Notes under the pieces: generated by a model
Told to the model about the DNA's origin: nothing
The model's database searches: none
What the model saw: the letters and a program-made list of their open reading frames with translations, nothing else
Shown: one piece after another, positions 9,789 through 17,514 of the stretch
Numbering within the stretch: the first letter of the stretch is position 1
Layout: every line of letters starts with the position of its first letter
Source: JACPYG01 sp038063015
GTDB lineage: Bacteria; Patescibacteriota; Minisyncoccia; Minisyncoccales; Staskawiczbacteraceae
NCBI GenBank assembly: GCA_038063015.1
Contig: JBBTVX010000001.1
Span: forward strand, 124,001 to 188,000
DNA: 64,000 nucleotides
Reading direction: 5' to 3'
Program-made: the position numbers and the translations under genes

Positions 9789-10349
9789 TTATGACAATTT
9801 AAAAATTTCTTTAAGATGTTGTCCATTATCAATAGATTCCAATATTCCAAAACGAACATATTTTCTAATTTCAAAAAACTCTATAATAAAATCTATCTCA
9901 TTTTTACAATCATAAGGAAAAACAAAAACGCTTTTTTGAAGTTCATAAAAACCAAGTTTTTTAATTTTTTTTCTAAGAGCATCTCTCCCCCATCTATGTT
10001 TTTCCGGTATATCAAAAACTACTATTCTCCATTTGCCGTCCCAATCCTTCCTGTCAATTTTCATTTTTTGAAAATGAAAAGTTAGCGCCCTAAACTTACC
10101 CTTATCGGTTAAAACCATCGTTATAGAACCATCAGGGTTTTTTTTCTTTTTTATAAGTTTTGATTGATAAAGTTTGCGTAACTCATACCGAAGTTCTTCT
10201 TTTTTTATGTTATCCCATTTTTTGTCTATCTTTTTCCATTCTCGACCCGCGATTTTTATAGTTCGCCAATATTGACGGGAAGTATAGCAAACACTTAAGG
10301 TTGCGCCAGTTAAGAGAATCAATAAAACTTTTTCACTTAATTTATTCAT
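9789..10349 (-). CDS. PaaX/Cas2-like regulator, stand-alone
   Basis: This is a 186-residue protein. The N-terminal 95 residues look like a winged-helix DNA-binding domain (a helix with ELRYELRKLYQSKLI, then a hairpin ending in LTDKGK). The rest matches the Cas2-like domain of PaaX-type repressors: WDGKWRIVVFDIPE at about 105-118, LRKKIKKLGFYELQKSVFVFPY, and a C-terminal RFGILES strand. Databases often label such proteins Cas2, but no cas1, no other cas gene and no CRISPR array is present here. Matching 42-bp palindromes lie just upstream of its start (10385-10426) and just downstream of its stop (9726-9767), the latter also upstream of the UMP kinase operon. A transcriptional repressor controlling itself and perhaps that operon is inferred. 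Confidence 0.75.
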   Translation of the reverse strand: MNKLSEKVLLILLTGATLSVCYTSRQYWRTIKIAGREWKKIDKKWDNIKKEELRYELRKLYQSKLIKKKKNPDGSITMVLTDKGKFRALTFHFQKMKIDRKDWDGKWRIVVFDIPEKHRWGRDALRKKIKKLGFYELQKSVFVFPYDCKNEIDFIIEFFEIRKYVRFGILESIDNGQHLKEIFKLS

Positions 10350-10384
10350 TATTTGATTTTACAATAAACTAATAAAGAAAATCA

Positions 10385-10426
10385 AGCATACACGATTATT
10401 CACGATCGTAGTTATTTGTGTGTGCT
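10385..10426. promoter_or_regulatory. 42-bp imperfect palindrome, copy B
   Basis: This is the partner of 9726-9767 (34 of 42 positions identical), with arms agcatacacgat and tttgtgtgtgct around a shared cacgatcgta core. It lies 36 bases upstream of the PaaX/Cas2-like start codon on the minus strand, where an autoregulatory operator would be expected. Confidence 0.6.
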
Positions 10427-10483
10427 AAATTATATATATTAAATGATAAAAATAAAAACAACTTATGCTGGTTTTATCTGAAA

Positions 10484-10518
10484 TAAAAAAAGCCCCGACC
10501 ATGTGAATCTGATCGGGG
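10484..10518 (-). terminator. Rho-independent terminator for the Cys-rich gene
   Basis: On the minus strand, CCCCGATCA pairs with TGGTCGGGG (one G-U pair) across a short loop and is followed by a run of seven T (10490-10484). It ends the transcript of the gene at 10545-11036. Confidence 0.85.
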
Positions 10519-10544
10519 AAATTGTTGCTGTGGGCAAAGCAGAC

Positions 10545-11036
10545 CTACTCTGTGATTAGGAAAGTTCGGCATTGTCGTAATATGGGAGCACATGCCTCGG
10601 AAATCTCTTTTTTCGTGCATCCTGCCCCTTCTGCTATTTCTCTTGCCCTTTCTGCAATTTTACCCATAAACTCAGGGTCGGGCTGTTCAAGACAAGCCAC
10701 CATAAAACCCGTAAATAACGCATGGTAAGATTCCATTCTCTTTATTATCTCGGAAGGTTCTGGCAACTGAGCCAGAAACTGTTCAAAGCTTGGCTCTATT
10801 TTTTCTCCCGGCCATAATTTTCGCAATTCCTTCTTCGTCATACTTTTTTGAAGAAGAGAAAGTAAATATGCGCAAACGCTTTCCCTTTCTTTTTTACTGC
10901 ATTTTAGATATTTTTCAGAAACTTCCCACATCTTAAGGATTTCTTTATTGCCCATCCTACAATTCGTAGAATGTATGTACGTAAACGCGTTCAGTAAAAA
11001 TTGCACGCATAAATCAAGCATTTTGAACTCATCCAC
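10545..11036 (-). CDS. Hypothetical Cys-rich helical protein in its own transcription unit
   Basis: I do not recognise this 163-residue protein. It is predicted to be mostly helical with about eight cysteines spread along it and has no signal peptide or membrane helix. The start is GTG at 11036, chosen because a strong AGGAGAG Shine-Dalgarno site (11042-11048) ends five bases upstream. Good promoter hexamers lie 64-92 bases upstream, and a terminator follows. Base and codon use are GC-richer than in the neighbours, and the strong RBS is unlike most genes here. Those features fit recent acquisition or a different expression class. The function is unknown. Confidence 0.75.
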   Translation of the reverse strand: MDEFKMLDLCVQFLLNAFTYIHSTNCRMGNKEILKMWEVSEKYLKCSKKERESVCAYLLSLLQKSMTKKELRKLWPGEKIEPSFEQFLAQLPEPSEIIKRMESYHALFTGFMVACLEQPDPEFMGKIAERAREIAEGAGCTKKEISEACAPILRQCRTFLITE

Positions 11037-11099
11037 AGCAACTCTCCTGCAAAAAAATTGTCAATGCGACGAAGAAACATTCTTCATCTTACTAAACTT

Positions 11100-11128
11100 T
11101 GTATAATATATAAACAAAAATTTGTCAA
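11100..11128 (-). promoter_or_regulatory. Sigma70-type promoter of the Cys-rich gene
   Basis: On the minus strand, TTGACA (11128-11123), a 17-base spacer, then TATACA (11105-11100). The predicted transcription start is near 11093, giving a leader of roughly 57 bases before the GTG start at 11036. Confidence 0.75.
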
Positions 11129-11165
11129 TATCGCTAAATTTTAATACTAATTATATAATGAAAAT

Positions 11166-11615
11166 ATGAAAATATTTTCGGAAAATAAAAAGGCATTTTA
11201 TGACTACGAGATACTGGAAAAATTCGAGGCGGGTTTGGTTTTGCTCGGACAGGAGGTAAAATCAATAAAAACCGGGCATATTAATTTGGCCGGCTCTTAT
11301 GTTGTTTTAAGAGGCGAAGAGCCATATTTGATAGGAATAAAAGTGCCCCCGTATCAACCGAACAATGTGGGAGCAGATTACAATGAAGACCGGGAGAGAA
11401 AGCTTCTTTTAAATAAAAAGGAAATAAATTATCTTATCGGAAAGTCGGCACAGAAAGGATTTTCCTTGATACCCTTGAAAATTTATGAGAAAAGTGGTAG
11501 GATCAAACTTGAATTCGGATTAGCCAAAGGAAAGAAAAAATACGATAAAAAAGAAAAAATTAAAAAGAAAGACACAGACCGAGAGATAAATAGAGAATTA
11601 AACGCGCGGGGGTGA
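11166..11615 (+). CDS. smpB: SsrA-binding protein SmpB
   Basis: This is a 149-residue SmpB, the partner of tmRNA in trans-translation that rescues stalled ribosomes. It shows the family opening (ENKKAFYDYEILEKFEAGLVLLGQEVKSIK), then GSYVVLRGEEPYLIG and LIPLKIYEKSGRIKLEFGLAKGKKKYDKKE, with a basic C-terminal tail. The final codons and TGA stop (11613-11615) lie inside the acceptor stem of the tmRNA gene that begins at 11608, so the two genes overlap by eight bases. No strong RBS is visible. Confidence 0.95.
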   Translation: MKIFSENKKAFYDYEILEKFEAGLVLLGQEVKSIKTGHINLAGSYVVLRGEEPYLIGIKVPPYQPNNVGADYNEDRERKLLLNKKEINYLIGKSAQKGFSLIPLKIYEKSGRIKLEFGLAKGKKKYDKKEKIKKKDTDREINRELNARG

Positions 11616-11954
11616 TTGTATCGACAGATGTTCTTTTTAAAAATAAGCAAATTCAGTATTCTGAAACCTGATAAAACTTTCAGAAAACACATAATTGCCA
11701 ATTTATTTAATAGGCAACCAGCGTTAGCTTTCGCTTAATGCTGCATCCTCCCTGTTTACTCCTGATAGACAGACGAGGGTGTCATATTATCAGGATAGAT
11801 GATTTTTTTCCCTAAAAAATTATTGAAAACCAAAGGGATTAAGATATTAAGTTTTTGCCTGTTTCTTATTTAATATCTGAAATACAAAATAGGCTAAATT
11901 TGTAGAATTATTTTTAAAAAACTTCTGGACCCGAGTTCAATCTCGGCACTTCCA
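11608..11954 (+). ncRNA. ssrA: tmRNA (SsrA)
   Basis: This is transfer-messenger RNA. The 5' end gggggtgattgtatcgaca pairs through GGGGGUG with CACUUCC at the 3' end (11947-11953, with G-U pairs), followed by discriminator A at 11954. The genome then reads CTA rather than CCA, so CCA is probably added enzymatically. A T-arm is visible (CCGAG, loop UUCAAU, CUCGG). The tag frame reads ANLFNRQPALAFA (11697-11735) and stops at TAA 11736-11738; its hydrophobic ALAFA end resembles the ALAA degron end of other tags. Pairings such as CCUCCCUGUUUACUCC with GACGAGGG fit the pseudoknot region. It directly follows and overlaps smpB and precedes infC. Confidence 0.93.
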
Positions 11955-11972
11955 CTAAAAAAGTTTAAAAAT

Positions 11973-12482
11973 TTGCAAAATAGAATACCAATAAATAATT
12001 TCATAAGGGCAAAAGAGGTAAGGGTAATAGACGAAAAAGGTGAACAATTGGGCGTTATGAACATATTTGCGGCCATTGATTTAGCTAAAGAGCATAATTT
12101 GGACCTAATTCAGGTTACAGAAAAAGTTGAACCGCCTGTCTGCAGAATTGGAGATTATGGAAAATATCTCTATTCTTTGCAAAAAAAAGAAAAAAAAATA
12201 AATATAAAGACCAGAACAGAGTTAAAAGAGATAAGGATTGGATTTAATATATCTCCCCACGATTTAGAAACAAAAGCCAAGCAAGCGGAAAAATTTCTAA
12301 AAGAAGGCGATAAAGTAAAGGTGGGAATGATGCTAAAAGGAAGAGAAAAAGCAATGGGAGATTATGCCAAAAAAAAGATTTTATCATTTTTAGAAATTTT
12401 AAATTCATTTATACCTATTAAGGTTGAAAGGGAATTAAAAAGAGAGCCAAGAGGATTTACAACTATTATTTCAAAAGAATAA
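11973..12482 (+). CDS. infC: Translation initiation factor IF-3
   Basis: This is IF-3 of 169 residues. It binds the 30S subunit and proofreads start-codon pairing. The N-domain has NRIPINNFIRAKEVRVIDEKGEQLGVM, then the linker helix, and the C-domain has KEIRIGFNISPHDLETKAKQAEKFLKEGDKVKVGMMLKGRE. No in-frame ATG fits the conserved N-terminus; the best start is TTG at 11973. Rare starts are a known feature of infC, where IF-3 represses its own initiation. There is no Shine-Dalgarno site. It begins 18 bases after the tmRNA 3' end and heads the infC-rpmI-rplT set. Confidence 0.94.
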   Translation: MQNRIPINNFIRAKEVRVIDEKGEQLGVMNIFAAIDLAKEHNLDLIQVTEKVEPPVCRIGDYGKYLYSLQKKEKKINIKTRTELKEIRIGFNISPHDLETKAKQAEKFLKEGDKVKVGMMLKGREKAMGDYAKKKILSFLEILNSFIPIKVERELKREPRGFTTIISKE

Positions 12483-12486
12483 AAAT

Positions 12487-12678
12487 ATGAACAAAACAAA
12501 AAAGGCACTGACAAAGCGTTTTAAAATAACAAAAACAGGCAAAATATTAAGAAGGATTACAGGTCTTAACCATTATCAAGCTAAAAAATCCGGACAAAGA
12601 AAAAGAAAAGGTCGCAAATGGATTGTGGTTTCAAAATCAGAAACTAAAAAAATTAAGAGATTTTTACATAATATTTAA
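12487..12678 (+). CDS. rpmI: 50S ribosomal protein L35
   Basis: This is L35, 63 residues and strongly basic, with the family pattern KTKKALTKRFKITKTGKI followed by a KKSGQRKRKGRK segment. It begins four bases after the infC stop and ends 14 bases before rplT, the standard infC-rpmI-rplT order. Confidence 0.94.
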   Translation: MNKTKKALTKRFKITKTGKILRRITGLNHYQAKKSGQRKRKGRKWIVVSKSETKKIKRFLHNI

Positions 12679-12692
12679 CAGGTCTATTAACT

Positions 12693-13043
12693 ATGCCAAG
12701 AGTAAAAAGAGGAACATCGGCCCATAAACGCAGAAAAGCATTGCTAAAACACGCTAAGGGTTTTAAATGGGGCAGAAAATCGAAGTATAAACTGGCAAAA
12801 GATGCTTTAAGGCATGCATGGACTTATTCTTACAGAGACAGAAAGGTCAAAAAAAGAGATTTTAGGCAGCTTTGGCAGGTCCAAATTAACGCTCTAGCCC
12901 GCCGGATGGGAATTAACTACAGCGGTTTAATTCATGGATTAAAAGAAAAAAAAATTGAATTGGACAGAAAAATTTTATCTACCCTGGCAAAAGAGTACCC
13001 TGATATTTTTGAAAAAATTGTAGAAGAAGTCAAATCAAAATAA
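12693..13043 (+). CDS. rplT: 50S ribosomal protein L20
   Basis: This is L20, 116 residues, needed early in 50S assembly. Recognisable segments are MPRVKRGTSAHKRRKALLKHAKGF, YRDRKVKKRDFRQLWQVQINA and GLIHGLKEKKIELDRKILSTLA. It is the last gene of the infC operon, followed by a bidirectional terminator at 13058-13087. In other bacteria L20 can repress this operon; no such leader site is evident here. Confidence 0.95.
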   Translation: MPRVKRGTSAHKRRKALLKHAKGFKWGRKSKYKLAKDALRHAWTYSYRDRKVKKRDFRQLWQVQINALARRMGINYSGLIHGLKEKKIELDRKILSTLAKEYPDIFEKIVEEVKSK

Positions 13044-13057
13044 AAATAAATTTATCT

Positions 13058-13087
13058 AAAAAACACCTTTTCAAAAAGGTGTTTTTT
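13058..13087. terminator. Bidirectional terminator after rplT
   Basis: The stem aaaacaccttt pairs with aaaggtgtttt around a short loop and has A- and T-runs on its two sides. It lies between convergent rplT and the Nudix gene, so it can end both transcripts. Confidence 0.85.
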
Positions 13088-13107
13088 AAAAAATTAAAAA
13101 TCTTATT

Positions 13108-13587
13108 TTATTCTTTATGTTTTAATGCGCCTTGAATTACGAAATCATTTGCCTTTTTTAATATATTTTTCGCGTTCTTAAAAGTTAATTTTTTAAAAGC
13201 TTCTTGGTAGGAAAGCCATATAAAATCAGAATGTTCCTCTGATATTTTTACTTCTTTTGTCTCGGTTTCTGCTAAATAAAAAACAACCGATTTAAAAACC
13301 CATGGAGCCTTTTTTCTTGCTTCTCCTTTTAGTCCGTAATTTCTTCTGAAAAAATATTTTTCCAGCCCATTAAATCCAGAAATTATTTTTATATCTTTAA
13401 TGCCAGTCTCCTCAGCCAGCTCTCTTTTTGCTGTTTGAATTTCGGTTTCGCCTTTTTCTATGTGCCCCTTTGAAAAACCCCAATGCCCGCCACGCTTGCT
13501 TTCTGTTTTATAATACAAAAGAAGGTAATAAATCTGGTTATCCTCTTTTCTAAAAATTATAACTCCTGCTGATTTTTCTTTTGGCAT
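13108..13587 (-). CDS. Nudix hydrolase (diadenosine tetraphosphatase-like)
   Basis: This is a 159-residue Nudix protein. The Nudix box is intact (GHIEKGETEIQTAKRELAEE, then TGI; pattern G x5 E x7 RE x2 EE x GI). The opening KSAGVIIFRKEDNQIYYLLL and the GHWGFSKGH segment suggest the bis(5'-nucleosyl)-tetraphosphatase/MutT group, which removes toxic or signalling nucleotides. The exact substrate cannot be read from the sequence. It starts 21 bases after the stop of the large secreted-protein gene and is probably its operon partner. Confidence 0.88.
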   Translation of the reverse strand: MPKEKSAGVIIFRKEDNQIYYLLLYYKTESKRGGHWGFSKGHIEKGETEIQTAKRELAEETGIKDIKIISGFNGLEKYFFRRNYGLKGEARKKAPWVFKSVVFYLAETETKEVKISEEHSDFIWLSYQEAFKKLTFKNAKNILKKANDFVIQGALKHKE

Positions 13588-13608
13588 TCAACCATTATAT
13601 CAAATCCG

Positions 13609-15648
13609 CTATCTTTTTAACATTTCTTTTACGGCTTCAGCTATTCTTGCAACCGCGTCAGAAATAGATGCTAATAACTGATTGTTTTCATTAGGAGCAA
13701 AAGCTGTTGGCGCTGGCGCGCAAATATTTAAATCATTAATAAGGCGCAGAGAATCAAGCGGAGATATAACTCCATCATCCTTTGTATCGTAGGCGGCCAC
13801 AAAGTTGGCATCGCCCAAACGGCTACCGATGATGGCTTGGACACGCCTAATTACTTCTTCGCCTTCAGCCCGGGTTACTGCGCCATCGTCATTGTCATCG
13901 AGGAGCGCGGCGTATTTACAAACAGTAGCAATGGCAACATAATTGCTACAAATCCCATAGTTGTTCCCGTGACATACTTTTATTTGTTGACCATTAGTTA
14001 CAGAAAAGTCGCTTAAAGAAGCTAAAACTTCGACATTGTCTCCTTTTTGACAAAACCAATTTTGGACATGCAATATTTTGCTGTTTGCGTCTAAAAGATG
14101 AACGCAAGTATCAAAGTTTTTGCTGTAGCTTGTCTTTAAATTGCTACCGTCAATTTTAACATAATTAAGCGTTACAGACGCCGGGGACTGCTTATTGCAA
14201 GCACCATTACTGCAACCGTTAGGACAAACATATTCATTATTTTTGTAATTATAGCCAGATGTTGGGTCGCAATAATATTTCACAAGCACGCTATCATTTG
14301 AACAAAAATCTGTCATACTTCCAGTTACTCCGCTAGCAGTTATCCAGCTCACTGTTCCCTTCGTATAATAATCAAAATTTAAAACGTTCTGGCCAGTACA
14401 AGTAATGGTATTTGTCGACGCAACAATGCTAAAATAATTGTTGCTGTCATCAAAATTGCCATATTCCTCTGCTGGATAAATTCTAATTTTATATATGTTA
14501 CCTTTCTTAAATGGAATTGAATCACCTAAATTGGGTGGAACAGTCCAAGTGTAACTATTAGAAGAATTATTTGTATTGACAATCGTTGATTCTATGGATG
14601 ATCCAGTCGCATCTGGCATGCTTATCAAAGATATACGAATTCTATCTGTGGAATTATATCCAAAAGTTTTCCATTGGATTACATATGATTTTCCTATTTG
14701 CAATTCTTCCCCTCCGTTTGGAGAAATAACTTTAATATAAGGGGTGGTGACTGCAGTGTCCACATTAACACTGGTTGAAACAGTGGCTATCTGGCCAGCA
14801 TCGTCTTTAATATAAAATTTGGGGACGTAAATTCCTGTTGCCGAATATGAATGAGTAAATGTTGTTTTTTGACTATAATCACCAGAATCAAGACCATTTG
14901 CAATCATTGAGGAATAAGCAGATTCGTCGTTCCATATTACTGAATAAGTCAGTGTTCCGTTTTCCGGATCGCTGGCATTAATTGTCCAAGTTCCGGTCTG
15001 GCCAACGTTTAAAGTTGTCGGGCCGGAAATTCCTTTTATGACCGGCGGTTTGTTTGTTGGGGCGACGCATTCTTCTTTATAATCAACCTCCACTCCAGCA
15101 TTTTTAGCAATGCATTTATTTGAATATGTTTTGCCGTCTTTGCCGCAAACGGGCTCATATTCTTCTGTGCAATACTTTGGTCTTGTTTTGCATCCATATA
15201 AAGCGTTTAATTTTGCCCTTGTGGCTCTGCCCATGAAACCTGTTCCGTGCTTTAGATTATACGGAGTTAAAATTTCTGAAGCGTATTTCTCTTGAAAACC
15301 AGTCACAGCTGAAGCAAGCGCTTCGTCGTAACCTCCCGAATCGTCTGAAGAAACCGTATTTGCGTTATCGTATAATCCTTCTTTTTCCAAAGCTATTTTT
15401 AGGGCTTTAATTTCCGGGTTGCCTGTTTTCTGGCCCATTCCTATATTGGCTTTAAAAGTATGGCACCAAGCTTGTTCTTGGTCTTGCTGGGCCTGAAGTT
15501 GAGCTATTTGTTGCAATAATACCCTGATTTGCGCCTGAAGCTGGGCGATTAATGCCTGGGTGTCTGCTATTTGGGCATTAGCTCCTGACCCAAAAAACAA
15601 AATCGCTATTGCCAAGACAACTGTTATTAAAAAAGACTTAATTCTCAT
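13609..15648 (-). CDS. Secreted multidomain protein: PG-binding-like, Kazal, PKD and dockerin-like domains
   Basis: This is a 679-residue exported protein. A signal peptide occupies about residues 1-25, followed by a Gln/Ala-rich coiled coil (27-60). Residues 75-152 resemble a peptidoglycan-binding-1 fold (ALEKEGLYD, VTGFQEKY, FMGRATRAKLNALYGC). Residues about 160-194 form a Kazal-type inhibitor unit (CTEEYEPVCGKDGKTYSNKC). A PKD/Ig-like domain spans 200-297, and a Kre9/Ser-Thr-rich-type beta domain (ISPNGGEELQIGKSYVIQW) lies at about 303-410. Two EF-hand-like loops (DDNDDGAVTRAEGEE and DTKDDGVISPLDSLR, about 584-635) look like a dockerin. No enzyme motif is seen. A cell-wall or surface role, perhaps in assembly or protease inhibition, is inferred. 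Confidence 0.8.
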   Translation of the reverse strand: MRIKSFLITVVLAIAILFFGSGANAQIADTQALIAQLQAQIRVLLQQIAQLQAQQDQEQAWCHTFKANIGMGQKTGNPEIKALKIALEKEGLYDNANTVSSDDSGGYDEALASAVTGFQEKYASEILTPYNLKHGTGFMGRATRAKLNALYGCKTRPKYCTEEYEPVCGKDGKTYSNKCIAKNAGVEVDYKEECVAPTNKPPVIKGISGPTTLNVGQTGTWTINASDPENGTLTYSVIWNDESAYSSMIANGLDSGDYSQKTTFTHSYSATGIYVPKFYIKDDAGQIATVSTSVNVDTAVTTPYIKVISPNGGEELQIGKSYVIQWKTFGYNSTDRIRISLISMPDATGSSIESTIVNTNNSSNSYTWTVPPNLGDSIPFKKGNIYKIRIYPAEEYGNFDDSNNYFSIVASTNTITCTGQNVLNFDYYTKGTVSWITASGVTGSMTDFCSNDSVLVKYYCDPTSGYNYKNNEYVCPNGCSNGACNKQSPASVTLNYVKIDGSNLKTSYSKNFDTCVHLLDANSKILHVQNWFCQKGDNVEVLASLSDFSVTNGQQIKVCHGNNYGICSNYVAIATVCKYAALLDDNDDGAVTRAEGEEVIRRVQAIIGSRLGDANFVAAYDTKDDGVISPLDSLRLINDLNICAPAPTAFAPNENNQLLASISDAVARIAEAVKEMLKR

Positions 15649-15782
15649 GAAAAAACTACTAATTCACTAATCAGTGCAAATATGCGAATTTGCATATTGG
15701 CAGATATTCGTAAATTGGCAGAAAGTTTAATATTATTTTAATAATACTCCCCCCCCTAATTCTGTGTCAATGTTAAAAATTC

Positions 15783-17507
15783 TTATTTAAAATACTTTAA
15801 TAATTTCTCAACCGGCAAAGTGTTTATAATATCGTCGGGTTCGGCCCAGCCGCGCCGAGCTTGGGAAATTCCAAACTCCATAAGCTGCATTTGCGATTTT
15901 TCGTGGGAATCGGTGTTTATAATCATTTTTACTCCGATTTTTTTTGCCATTCTAATATAAGCATCTCTTAAATCCAATCTTTCGGGCCAAGAATTAATTT
16001 CTAAAATCGTTCCTGTTTCTTTGGCGGTTTTTAGTATTTTTTCCAAATCAATATGGTATTCGTCTCTTTTTTGTATTAATCGGCCTGTCGGATGAGAAAT
16101 TATATCAATATTCGGATTCTTTATTGATTTTATAATTCTTTCTGTCATCTCGTTGCGGGGCATTTTCATTGAAGAGTGAACGCCGGCAATAACATAATCT
16201 AATTTTTCCAAAATTTCATCTTTTATATCAATAGAGCCGTCCGGCATTATATTTGCCTCGCAACCGTGCAAAACTTGAAACTTGAAACCTGAATCTTGAA
16301 ACTTCTTATTTATTTTTTTTATTGCTTCATGCTGTTTTAAAATCTGTTTTTCATCCAATCCGTTCTCTATTTTTAAAAATTTAGTGTGGTCGGAAATGCC
16401 GATATATTCGTATCCCATTTTCATGGCAAAGTCAGCCATTTCTTCAATAGAGTTTTTTCCGCCATCCCAATTTGAATGGCAATGCAAGTCGCCCCTTATA
16501 TCTTTGTATCCTATTATTTTTGGCAATTTATTTTCAAGGCTAAGCTGAACTTCTCCATCATCTTCCCGCATTTCTGGCTCAATATAAGAAAGACCGATTG
16601 CGTCATAAACGTCTTTTTCTGTTTGCCCCGCAATCTTTTTTCTGCCCCTAAAAACTCCGTATTCGTTCAGTTTTAACCCTTTTCTAATAGCTATTTTTCT
16701 TGTAGCGATATTATGCTCTTTAGACCCTGTAAAATATTGCAAAGCGGACCCGAAACTTTCTTCTTTTACAATCCTTAAGTCAACATCAAATCCCTCTTCT
16801 AAATGCACCGATGATTTTGTAGGGCCTTTTGCCCAAACCTTTTTTATGCCCGGCAAAGAAACAAAAAAATCATTAACTTTTTCCGGATTATCGGAAGCGA
16901 TTAAAATATCAATATCTCCTATGGTCTCTTTCATTCTTCTGGCCGACCCCGCAATGCTAATTTTTTTTACTTCTTTTAAATTTTCTAATTTTAAAATTAT
17001 TTTTCTTACTTCTGGCATTATAAAACCGAGGAGAGACCTGTCTTTGTCTATTTTTAAAAATTCAATTCCCTGCAAAATGTTTTTTTCCGTTTTTTCGCCA
17101 AAGCCGAAAAGCGGAGCTATTTTGCGGCTCTTTGCCGCCTTTTCCAAATCTTTAATTGTTTTTATGCCCAGTTTCTGATAAAGAACTTTTGCTTTTTTAA
17201 CGCCCATTCCCTCAACTTTAATTATTTCCTCTATATCAACCGGCAATTTTTTCTTTAATTTTTCGTATTCTTTTATTTTTCCGTTTTTTAAATATTCTTC
17301 TATTTTTAAAGACAAACCCTTGCCAATCCCTGATATTTCCTCTAATCCTTTTATACCTTTATTTAAATAAACTTCTTCGACGCTTTCATCTAAAGACTCC
17401 AGAGACAAAGCGGCTCTTTTGTAAGCTATGGTTCTAAAATCTGTTTTTTCTGTTTCTAAAAGAGATGCTATGTTAAAAAATATTCTAGCTATTTCTTGAT
17501 TTTTCAT
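15783..17507 (-). CDS. polX: DNA polymerase/3'-5' exonuclease PolX
   Basis: This is a PolX family enzyme of 574 residues. It combines a family X polymerase core with a C-terminal PHP phosphoesterase domain and acts in base-excision-type gap repair. Two helix-hairpin-helix regions (LEEISGIGKGLSLKIEEYL and VEGMGVKKAKVLYQKLGI) precede the nucleotidyltransferase signature AGSARRMKETIGDIDIL (about residues 185-201). The PHP domain has GDLHCHSNWDGG, GISDHTKF, CEANIMPDG and INTDSHE metal-binding histidines and aspartates. The start was placed at ATG 17507 (MKNQEIARIF); an upstream TTG at 17525 would overlap the MFS gene. It is probably co-transcribed with the MFS gene. Confidence 0.93.
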   Translation of the reverse strand: MKNQEIARIFFNIASLLETEKTDFRTIAYKRAALSLESLDESVEEVYLNKGIKGLEEISGIGKGLSLKIEEYLKNGKIKEYEKLKKKLPVDIEEIIKVEGMGVKKAKVLYQKLGIKTIKDLEKAAKSRKIAPLFGFGEKTEKNILQGIEFLKIDKDRSLLGFIMPEVRKIILKLENLKEVKKISIAGSARRMKETIGDIDILIASDNPEKVNDFFVSLPGIKKVWAKGPTKSSVHLEEGFDVDLRIVKEESFGSALQYFTGSKEHNIATRKIAIRKGLKLNEYGVFRGRKKIAGQTEKDVYDAIGLSYIEPEMREDDGEVQLSLENKLPKIIGYKDIRGDLHCHSNWDGGKNSIEEMADFAMKMGYEYIGISDHTKFLKIENGLDEKQILKQHEAIKKINKKFQDSGFKFQVLHGCEANIMPDGSIDIKDEILEKLDYVIAGVHSSMKMPRNEMTERIIKSIKNPNIDIISHPTGRLIQKRDEYHIDLEKILKTAKETGTILEINSWPERLDLRDAYIRMAKKIGVKMIINTDSHEKSQMQLMEFGISQARRGWAEPDDIINTLPVEKLLKYFK

Positions 17508-17514
17508 AAAAAAA

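Noticed and set aside
9789..10349. Cas2-like gene as part of a CRISPR-Cas system
   Set aside because: There is no cas1, no effector and no repeat-spacer array; the two 42-bp repeats are over 600 bases apart and palindromic, which fits operators better.
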